A stretch of 21,732 bases of DNA, from assembly GCA_905235345.1 (NCBI GenBank), contig CAJOLO010000003.1:1-21732 (forward strand). Reading direction: 5' to 3'. The notes below the pieces were generated by a model that saw only the letters and a program-made list of their open reading frames with translations, had not been told where the DNA came from and made no database searches. This document shows, one piece after another, positions 15,299 to 21,732 of this stretch (its first letter is position 1; each line of letters opens with the position of its first letter). Both the position numbers and the translations under genes were made by a program. Origin of the DNA: an uncultured Lachnospiraceae bacterium. GTDB lineage: Bacteria; Bacillota; Clostridia; Lachnospirales; Lachnospiraceae.

Positions 15299-16234
15299 TC
15301 AACAGCTACACACAGTACAAAATCTGTCTATCTCTTTATATACAGCCTGCCTGTCCGGTTCGTTGTGTACCTCATGACGCATTCCGTCAAACAGCTTTCC
15401 GTTAACATTTTTATAACCCAGCTTTCGCATATGCTCCATGGCAGCATTCCATTTTTTCTCATTGATCATACACGGATCATCCCGACCTGACATGAACATA
15501 ATCGGAAGAGATTCATTCTTCACCTGATAATCCGTATCCTTATACACTGCCGTCTCAAGATTCAACACAGTCATGAATCCATTAAGCGTGTATGTAAACT
15601 CACATAGCGGATCATTCATGAAAGCATCTGACACGCTGTTATCCGTAGAGAGCCATGCATATTTTCTATTCTCGTTACGGAACGGCGAATCATAATTACC
15701 CATGCCCAAATTCTTAACAAATGTAGAGCGATAACGATCGCCATGTAAATTTTCAAGCACACGGATTAAACTTTTACCGAACGGAGTTATACTCATATAC
15801 GATGGACAACCCGATACTATCAGTCCGTCAATCTCATCATCATGCTTTTTAAGATATTCACGAACAATCAAAGAACCCAGACTGTGCCCATAAAGAATAA
15901 TCGGAAGATTGGGATATTCTTTCCTGATATACTTAGTAGCCATATATGTATCCTCCACCATTCCTTTATCCATCGCAGAATAGAAGTACCCGATATCTTC
16001 TTTATCTTTAACACTTTCTCCATGTCCCCGATTATCATGCATTAATGTAATATAGCCTTTCTTCGCCATATCTTCCATAAAGCCTGTATATCTTTCTTTG
16101 TGCTCATTCATGCCGTGTACCATCTGCAATATGGCAACCGGTTTATCCGGTATCATGCAGATGCCATGTATAGGAACATCATCCTCTGAATTAAATGAAT
16201 AACTCTTAGTCGTAATAATTTCATCCACACTCAT
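15299..16234 (-). CDS. Alpha/beta hydrolase, monoglyceride-lipase/lysophospholipase type
   Basis: A serine hydrolase of the 'serine aminopeptidase/Hydrolase_4' group that includes bacterial monoacylglycerol lipases and lysophospholipases. The 311-residue protein has the oxyanion block MVHGMNEHKERY (38-49), DNRGHGES (67-74) and the nucleophile elbow GHSLGS with Ser118. The acid Asp252 lies in SGRDDPC and the base His287 in GMRHEVHNE. There is no signal peptide, so it is likely cytoplasmic; the true substrate (acylglycerol, lysolipid or another ester) cannot be told from sequence. The C-terminus ends CTVCSC, a small cysteine cluster. The ATG at 16234 has AAGGAG eight bases upstream. It follows the permease-protease gene by 49 bp and is probably in the same operon. 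Confidence 0.9.
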   Translation of the reverse strand: MSVDEIITTKSYSFNSEDDVPIHGICMIPDKPVAILQMVHGMNEHKERYTGFMEDMAKKGYITLMHDNRGHGESVKDKEDIGYFYSAMDKGMVEDTYMATKYIRKEYPNLPIILYGHSLGSLIVREYLKKHDDEIDGLIVSGCPSYMSITPFGKSLIRVLENLHGDRYRSTFVKNLGMGNYDSPFRNENRKYAWLSTDNSVSDAFMNDPLCEFTYTLNGFMTVLNLETAVYKDTDYQVKNESLPIMFMSGRDDPCMINEKKWNAAMEHMRKLGYKNVNGKLFDGMRHEVHNEPDRQAVYKEIDRFCTVCSC

Positions 16235-16283
16235 GTTTTATTCTCCTTATTTACATAATTGTGAATAGGTGATTGTGAAACAA

Positions 16284-18317
16284 TCAAACATTCATTTCAA
16301 CATTAGCATCCGCTTTCTCTTTGTCTCCCAGCATAATTATCCCAATTGGAATAAATACAACCATCAATGCTATCATAACACCAATCAACGGCTTTGTCAT
16401 ATCTTCGTTATTGAGCATCGGTATCTTCTCTCCATAGTACATAATAAATACAGAAAATCCATTGTTAAGAAAATGCATCAGCCCCGAACATACTATGCTT
16501 TCCGATTGATGAATTGCGTACGCAAGTGCTATGCCCAGCAGTGCTGTCGGTAACAATTTTATAAGACTCAAATGGCTTATTCCAAAAAGTATTGATACAA
16601 TTATCATCGCTGCAGGCAGCTTCATCTTGCCCTTAAATGCCGTGAACAAATAACCGCGGAACATAAGTTCCTCACAAATTGCCGGTGTCAACGCAATCAG
16701 CGCAAGTGCACCGACAAATGGCAGCCCATCAAGCATATACTCATACTCTTCATTAAGTTCGCTGCTCTGATTCGTAAATAAATATGCAAGTATGTTAGAA
16801 ATCATTAACACAGCGGAAGAACTTCCCACAACGAGAAATACGGATCCTATTAAATGCTTCAGCTTAGGCAATTTCATGTTGAAAACTTTTTTCAGATCTG
16901 CCTTGATATAAACAGCTGCAAGTATAGGAAGTCCACCTATTAATATCTGAGGAATGACTACTCCGAACAAAGGATTATTCAGACTCATTATACCACCGAT
17001 ATACACCATTAACAGCAATGCAACCACCAGAATGAGCAGTCCCTCCTGAATAGACGGCATACTCCCCTTCTTAATATTCTTCCTTCTTTCAAACAGCTTA
17101 ATTCCGCTAAGAGATTCGCCGAACAGGATCGACTCACTGTTATATATCCTTGAGAGTAACCATACAGCAACAAATGCATAAATAATATTAGAAAACAATA
17201 CTATCATTATAAGTTGAAAATCATATTTAAATACCAACAAGGTTTTCATCAAAAGACATATATTAGCCACAGGAATCAGTGCAGTCTTTGATGTCAATTC
17301 AATATTGGGAATAAAACCTATATATCCTGTCAGCACCACAACAAGTGTAACCGGTGTCACATAATTGTTTGCCTCTTTAAAGCTCTTGGCAAACGCACAT
17401 ACGCACATTACAACAGCACTCATAAAAAGTGCGAAAGCGATCACGCAAACAATAGAAATAAGTATCGCCGGTATAAAAGTTGAAACATCAAAATCTCCCG
17501 CTCCATCCGAAAGACTTTGTATTGTAACAAACATATATGCCGCTACTGCTCCAATAGAAAGTGTATTAATGAACACCGAGACGACCGAAATAGTCGCTAC
17601 CGACAAAAACTTACCCATTATAAGCTCCATATTACCCACCGGAAGTGTCAGCAAGGTCTCTAAAGTCCCTCTTTCCTTCTCCCCTGCAGTAGTATCAATA
17701 GCCGGATACATAGAGCCCAAGAGGATTGCTGTTATCATAAGAAATGGAATTATTCCACCCAGAACTCTTCCTACAGCACTCTCATCACTGGACTGATCAG
17801 TTGTCTTTGCAACCACCGGATATAAAACCGCCTGCACATCAAGTCCCGATGCTTCCGCATTTTTCTCGGCAATATGCTTTGATAAGCTCTCGATTTCTTC
17901 CTTTAGCATTCCCTGAAGCGTACTCGAATTGTTCTCAGCCGAAAGATAATGTATCTCGTAAGTCACCTGGTCACCATCAACGGAAGTGGTAATATAAGCA
18001 TCAATATTCTCATCCTCCATATCTTTATCCGGATCAGCGGATTGAACCTCTTCTATCTTATATTCCAGCTTATCATCATCCCCGTTTATCCAGTCATTAA
18101 GAGTTGATCGATTCTCATCAGACACATCCTGATATGCGACATAATATGTCCTTTCCTGCTGCGACTGTGTTATCAACGATATCACCTGCATAACCACAAG
18201 AAATAAAAGCGGATACAATATCACAGGCAGAACCACCATAATGAGAATTGTCTTCTTATCACGAAGCACGTCCATTATCTCTTTCTTATACAACGTCTTT
18301 AGCTGCTTATAATTCAT
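16284..18317 (-). CDS. ABC-2 permease fused to a CPBP intramembrane protease domain (NatB-like)
   Basis: A 677-residue membrane protein. The first part (about 1-410) is a NatB/ABC-2 type permease: one N-terminal helix (about 23-50), a large extracytoplasmic domain (about 53-180), then five or more helices including TAGEKERGTLETLLTLPVG, the coupling-helix signature of this class. The second part (about 420-660) is a CPBP/Abi-type protease with EExxxR (E549, E550, R554), FxxxH (F578, H582) and HxxxN (H615, N619). The ATG at 18317 is favoured over a GTG at 18326 because GGAGGTGA lies five bases upstream; it overlaps the preceding ATPase gene by 11 bases. Such permease-CPBP fusions are known in bacterial genomes; what they export or cleave is unknown. 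Confidence 0.92.
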   Translation of the reverse strand: MNYKQLKTLYKKEIMDVLRDKKTILIMVVLPVILYPLLFLVVMQVISLITQSQQERTYYVAYQDVSDENRSTLNDWINGDDDKLEYKIEEVQSADPDKDMEDENIDAYITTSVDGDQVTYEIHYLSAENNSSTLQGMLKEEIESLSKHIAEKNAEASGLDVQAVLYPVVAKTTDQSSDESAVGRVLGGIIPFLMITAILLGSMYPAIDTTAGEKERGTLETLLTLPVGNMELIMGKFLSVATISVVSVFINTLSIGAVAAYMFVTIQSLSDGAGDFDVSTFIPAILISIVCVIAFALFMSAVVMCVCAFAKSFKEANNYVTPVTLVVVLTGYIGFIPNIELTSKTALIPVANICLLMKTLLVFKYDFQLIMIVLFSNIIYAFVAVWLLSRIYNSESILFGESLSGIKLFERRKNIKKGSMPSIQEGLLILVVALLLMVYIGGIMSLNNPLFGVVIPQILIGGLPILAAVYIKADLKKVFNMKLPKLKHLIGSVFLVVGSSSAVLMISNILAYLFTNQSSELNEEYEYMLDGLPFVGALALIALTPAICEELMFRGYLFTAFKGKMKLPAAMIIVSILFGISHLSLIKLLPTALLGIALAYAIHQSESIVCSGLMHFLNNGFSVFIMYYGEKIPMLNNEDMTKPLIGVMIALMVVFIPIGIIMLGDKEKADANVEMNV

Positions 18318-19074
18318 CCTCGTCACCTCCCCCTATAAGTGCAAAGAAGGTATCTCGAAGATTATCAGTACCGGTCTTTATCCTTAGTTCCTCCGGAGTC
18401 CCCTCAGCGATAATATGTCCCTTATTGATCATAACAATCCTGTCGCAAAGGAACTCAGCCTCTTCCATATAATGAGTCGAATAAAGAACACTCTTTCCGC
18501 GCTTTTTTTCCTGTTTCATAAAATCTATAATTGCTTTAGAACTTATAATGTCAAGGCCAAGCGTCGGCTCATCAAATATATAAATATCAGGATCATGTAC
18601 AAGACATCTCGCAATTGATGTACGTTGCTTCTGACCTGTAGAGAGTTTCTCGACACGATTATCAATAAATTCCTCCATATGCATGACCGTGCTAATCTGT
18701 TCTATCTTTGTGATAACCTCTTCTTTTGGGAAACCATATAATTCCCCAAAAAGACTAAGTGTCTCTCTCACAGTAAATCGTCCATAAAGTTTAGTATTCT
18801 CGGAAAGATATCCGATATGTTTCTTTAAAAGTTCCTTGTCAGATATCTCTTTGTCATCCTTATCTCTTATAACAACATGCCCTTCTGTAGGATCCATTAA
18901 AGAACCCAACATTCTGAGAAGTGTTGTTTTTCCGGCACCATTCGGTCCGAGCACTCCCAATATCTCTCCCTGATTAGCCTGAAAACTTATATGATCAACA
19001 GCATAAAATTCTTCCTTTTGTCCTTTCTTGAGAGTTCTGACAAACTGTTTTGTAAGTCCCACAGATTGAATCAT
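18307..19074 (-). CDS. ABC transporter ATP-binding protein, NatA-like
   Basis: The ATPase partner of the permease-protease that follows it. The 255-residue protein has Walker A GPNGAGKTT at about 43-51, a Q-loop region around ENTKLYGRFTVRE, a variant signature LSTGQKQR in place of LSGGQ, Walker B IYIFDEPT, D-loop GLD and switch His in STHYMEEA. This is the NatA/CcmA-type arrangement of exporter ATPases. The last codons (GGGDEDEL) also carry the ribosome binding site of the permease gene, so the two are translationally coupled. The ATG at 19074 has AGGAAGGA upstream. It follows a stand-alone CPBP protease gene by 89 bp. Confidence 0.94.
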   Translation of the reverse strand: MIQSVGLTKQFVRTLKKGQKEEFYAVDHISFQANQGEILGVLGPNGAGKTTLLRMLGSLMDPTEGHVVIRDKDDKEISDKELLKKHIGYLSENTKLYGRFTVRETLSLFGELYGFPKEEVITKIEQISTVMHMEEFIDNRVEKLSTGQKQRTSIARCLVHDPDIYIFDEPTLGLDIISSKAIIDFMKQEKKRGKSVLYSTHYMEEAEFLCDRIVMINKGHIIAEGTPEELRIKTGTDNLRDTFFALIGGGDEDEL

Positions 19075-19163
19075 GTGTATATTCCTTCCTTTCGCTAAAG
19101 TACTGTTTAGTTAAGTTTTGCGAGCAGTTTATAGCCAAAAAGTAACTAATCAGTAATTTACAT

Positions 19164-20165
19164 CTACATATTCGTAATTGAGATCACGATACAGAACAGC
19201 CAGCCAAGTATAATCCATATATTAACCGGCTTTGCGTTCTGTATGGTCTCATTCTTCTCACAAATCGACTCCCATGTAAGAGTTCTTCCGTTAATATCCG
19301 CTATCTTCCTTATGAGCAAAACGGTCAGGATAAGACCTACCACTGCCATCGGTGTTAATATCTTCAACGACGCCATAATTTCTGTATTCGTCGGAGTTTT
19401 GCTTAGTAGCTCTTCCATAGTCACACCATCTTCTTCCATGCCCAGTTGTCTAAATATCTCTAACAATTTCGGGAGTACATAAAGATAGCCCGTATTGATT
19501 GCATTAAACAGCATATGCAATATCATTGTTGAAACAAGTGAGCCTGTCGCTTCTACCAGAAACGCAAAAACTGTCCCCAGATAAATTGCATACATCATCT
19601 GATTAAAATTAAGGTGCATAAGACCAAAAGATAACGCACTGATAACAACCCCGGTAAGTACAGAATATCTGCGGAATGCAGAATACATAATGCCTCTGTA
19701 TATCGTCTCCTCAATAAATCCGGGCAGACATCCTACTATAACGATTGCAAGCCATGCAGGAACATTCTCTGTAATCTCGAATATCGCCTGCCCTGTAGCA
19801 TTTTCCGCAAAAAACTGGCTTAATACATTGAGCCAGTTCGCCATGGGCGTCGCGCACATCAATACAAGAAATGATAAAAAGAATGATGACAACTTATAGC
19901 TTTTTATATTAAGATCATTCTTAAAACTCTTGCCTGTTAACAGAATAAATATAAAAGCAGCACATAAAAGATATCCCTGTGTCATAATAACAGAAATAAG
20001 AGTTTCTTTTTCCGAAGGAAATCTTAGTTGCACCATATTAATAACAACTGCCACCGGAATTTCCAAAATCATCAGCAGAAAGAAGAACAGACCTGCTCTT
20101 TTCATATCACGTTGTTTATCATCATAATTATATCCATATATATCATTGTTCTCATTATGTTCCAT
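19164..20165 (-). CDS. CPBP family intramembrane metalloprotease
   Basis: A membrane protease of the Rce1/CPBP (Abi) family. The 333-residue protein has about eight hydrophobic segments. Catalytic motifs are EExxxR (E152, E153, R157), FxxxH (F180, H184) and HxxxN (H217, N221), all intact. The N-terminal 20 residues are hydrophilic. CPBP proteins of Gram-positives act in peptide or bacteriocin maturation, immunity or membrane-protein processing; which applies here cannot be read from sequence. It directly precedes a NatA-like ATPase and a permease that carries its own CPBP domain, so the three are probably one operon. The start ATG at 20165 has GGAG just four bases upstream. Confidence 0.92.
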   Translation of the reverse strand: MEHNENNDIYGYNYDDKQRDMKRAGLFFFLLMILEIPVAVVINMVQLRFPSEKETLISVIMTQGYLLCAAFIFILLTGKSFKNDLNIKSYKLSSFFLSFLVLMCATPMANWLNVLSQFFAENATGQAIFEITENVPAWLAIVIVGCLPGFIEETIYRGIMYSAFRRYSVLTGVVISALSFGLMHLNFNQMMYAIYLGTVFAFLVEATGSLVSTMILHMLFNAINTGYLYVLPKLLEIFRQLGMEEDGVTMEELLSKTPTNTEIMASLKILTPMAVVGLILTVLLIRKIADINGRTLTWESICEKNETIQNAKPVNIWIILGWLFCIVISITNM

Positions 20166-20287
20166 GATACTCCAGCTCCGTAATAATAATATTGCCTTGT
20201 TTCATCTGTAGATCAAGATCATTTCCTTAAGCCTTTCGTCACGTCATCCGGCGTCAATTCTTAGATTTGCCGCCAACCGTCTTTACA

Positions 20288-20668
20288 TTATTTCTTAACC
20301 GCAATTGCTTCCATCTCTATAAGAACATCCTTAGGAAGTCGTGCTACCTCTACACATGAACGCGCCGGAAATGCGCCGGTAAAATATGTAGCATAAATTT
20401 CATTTAATGCAGCAAAGTCGTTCATATCTTTTATAAATACCGTTGTCTTTACCACATCTTCACATGATGATCCAGCCGCTTCTAACAGTGCTTTCATGCT
20501 GTCAAAAACCCTTGTTGCCTGAACCTTAATGTCGCCTTCAACCACCTCTCCTGTTGTAGGGTCAATAGGTACAACACCTGAAGTATATACCATTCCGTTA
20601 ACCTCGATTGCCTGCGAATAAGGTCCTATTGCCTGCGGTGCCTTGTCTGTCTTTACTACATTTTTCAT
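20288..20668 (-). CDS. ridA: RidA family reactive intermediate/imine deaminase
   Basis: RidA hydrolyses reactive 2-aminoacrylate and similar enamine/imine intermediates released by threonine dehydratase and other PLP enzymes, protecting those enzymes. The 126-residue protein has the family blocks APQAIGPYSQAI (near residue 10), YTSGVVPIDPTTGEVV, VVKTTVFIKDMNDF, and PARSCVEVARLPKDVLIEMEAIAV with the conserved substrate-binding Arg (R101). It is complete. The ATG at 20668 is favoured because GGAGG lies eight bases upstream; an in-frame ATG at 20683 overlaps that site. The gene lies between the sugar-binding protein and the CPBP block and has its own candidate promoter. Confidence 0.95.
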   Translation of the reverse strand: MKNVVKTDKAPQAIGPYSQAIEVNGMVYTSGVVPIDPTTGEVVEGDIKVQATRVFDSMKALLEAAGSSCEDVVKTTVFIKDMNDFAALNEIYATYFTGAFPARSCVEVARLPKDVLIEMEAIAVKK

Positions 20669-20727
20669 TATAAAATCCTCCATATCTATTAATTATTAAC
20701 TGCCTGCTATCTAAAACCAACAATCCC

Positions 20728-20768
20728 CCTGTCCACTCTGTTATAGCTTGTATTAACAGACAGGTTAA
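20728..20768 (-). promoter_or_regulatory. Candidate ridA promoter with overlapping inverted repeat
   Basis: On the minus strand TTAACC (20763-20768), a 17-base spacer and TATAAC (20740-20745) form a moderate sigma-A promoter about 65 bases upstream of the ridA start. An interrupted inverted repeat (20728-20733 with 20759-20764, and 20739-20743 with 20754-20758) covers the -10 and spacer, so it could be an operator or a hairpin in the leader. Confidence 0.4.
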
Positions 20769-20869
20769 AAAAACAAATGTATCGGCGTTGATTCGGATAC
20801 GACAGTAAATCAACCAAGCATCATTTTACCATATTTTCTCTCTGTCCGAAAGATATATCCGCTTATTCT

Positions 20870-21732
20870 TCACTCTTCCTTTTCTATCTTTTGATATGGT
20901 AGTCTTATATACTTTCCATTCTGAAGAGTAAATGCTTCATCCAATGGCTCATCGGAAACAATCGAATATGCAAGTTCCAGCATTCCTTTTGCCTGCCCGT
21001 CAGAGTCATTCAATACCGTTCCCAGCATGTGTCCCTGTTCCACTGCCTCCAGTGCCCCTTTTGTACCGTCAATTCCAATCACCACCGGATTTTTTTTCTC
21101 ATCATTCGAAAAATATCCTGCTTCCTCTAAAGCATCTATTGCTCCCAATGCCATATCATCATTGTTTGAAAACACAACTTCTATTTGCGAGCCAAACTCC
21201 TGTATCCACTGTACCATTTTTGTTTTTCCCTGGTCTCTGTTCCAGTTAGCAATTCCATCTGCCAATTTTTCCAACTCATACCCGGCATCCGTCACTGTAT
21301 TGATTGAATATATAGTTCGCACAATGGAATCCTGATGCCCCACTTCACCTTCCAGCATAACATACTGCAGTACACCGTCTTTATTGCGATCTACCGAAGC
21401 AAAATCTTTTTTTATTGTATCGATCAGTATTTCGCCCTGAATGATACCGGATTCATAACCATTCGCACCCACGTAGTACAATTTATCCCAGCGCTGCAGA
21501 TCTTCTTCCACCAATTCTCTGTTAAAGAAAATAATCGGAATATCAGCACTCTTTGCCCGTTCAATAATTGTTGAGGCATCTGTTCGATCCACAAGATTGA
21601 CACAAACAATATCACAATTACGATCAATAAAATAATCTATCTGATCATTCTGTGTCATCTGTTTTCCAGCAGCATTCTGTATATCCAACGTCACTGTTAT
21701 ATCATATTTTCTTTCCATTTCCTCCGCATATT
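20870..21732 (-). CDS. Galactose/methyl-galactoside ABC transporter substrate-binding protein, 5' end cut by window edge
   Basis: A periplasmic-binding-fold lipoprotein or exported protein that delivers a hexose to an Mgl-type ABC importer. The visible 286 residues lack the signal peptide and first beta strand; the frame runs open to the window edge, and the ATG at 21718 is internal despite a GGAGG nearby. Counting from that ATG, it carries FFNRE (64-68), an EF-hand-like calcium loop D110-N112-D114-Q118 as in E. coli MglB followed by LEGEVGHQDS, a sugar-stacking Trp in ANWN (W159), NNDDMALGA (185-193) and GIDGT (215-219). These match MglB closely. The importer ATPase and permease genes are not downstream, so they are elsewhere or this is an orphan. 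Confidence 0.9.
   Translation of the reverse strand, partial: YAEEMERKYDITVTLDIQNAAGKQMTQNDQIDYFIDRNCDIVCVNLVDRTDASTIIERAKSADIPIIFFNRELVEEDLQRWDKLYYVGANGYESGIIQGEILIDTIKKDFASVDRNKDGVLQYVMLEGEVGHQDSIVRTIYSINTVTDAGYELEKLADGIANWNRDQGKTKMVQWIQEFGSQIEVVFSNNDDMALGAIDALEEAGYFSNDEKKNPVVIGIDGTKGALEAVEQGHMLGTVLNDSDGQAKGMLELAYSIVSDEPLDEAFTLQNGKYIRLPYQKIEKEE

Noticed and set aside
21704..21718. ATG at 21718 as the true start of the sugar-binding protein
   Set aside because: A GGAGG lies upstream, but the frame is open to the window edge and the protein would lack its signal peptide and first beta strand.

Overview
The window looks like chromosomal core genome of a low-to-moderate GC Gram-positive clostridium. 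My best guess is a motile member of the Lachnospiraceae. This rests on the gene order (tsaE-tsaB, prfB-secA-hpf), strong AGGAGG-type ribosome binding sites, sigma-A type promoters, a long-form HPF, a YjfB-like motility protein, a CheW and a Mgl-type sugar-binding protein. Every gene I accept is on the minus strand, so the text below reads from high to low coordinates (direction of transcription). There are no tRNA, rRNA, CRISPR, prophage or IS features.

Region 21732-20288: the 3' part of a galactose-type ABC substrate-binding protein (cut by the window edge), then ridA behind its own probable promoter. Region 20165-15299: a membrane/export block with a stand-alone CPBP intramembrane protease, a NatA-like ABC ATPase, an ABC-2 permease fused to a second CPBP protease domain, and a monoglyceride-lipase-like alpha/beta hydrolase. 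Region 15220-13406: a small YjfB-family protein with promoter and terminator, then a secreted SH3-SH3-NlpC/P60 hydrolase with a perfect-consensus promoter and a terminator.

Region 13405-12873 is gene-free, very AT-rich, and holds the most striking signal in the window. About seven DnaA-box-like 9-mers lie within 146 bp, two of them perfect and directly abutting. There is no dnaA gene and no change of gene strand nearby. I read it as a DnaA-binding cluster away from the usual origin (titration or control site), not as a proven origin.

Region 12872-4989: hpf (promoter and strong terminator), secA, prfB with a programmed +1 frameshift at codon 26, cheW translationally coupled to prfB, hom and lysC (ending in a long terminator hairpin). 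This mixes translation and export housekeeping, one chemotaxis adaptor, and the first and third steps of the aspartate pathway to threonine and methionine. Region 4930-1: a dCMP/deoxycytidylate deaminase, tex, a YcxB-like membrane protein, tsaE, tsaB (two parts of the tRNA t6A machinery) and probably the first codons of rimI. A 40-bp tandem duplication covers the tsaB stop codon.

Nearly all genes are ordinary housekeeping functions. The points worth a second look are the DnaA-box cluster, the permease-protease fusion next to a second protease, and the cheW placed between prfB and hom.
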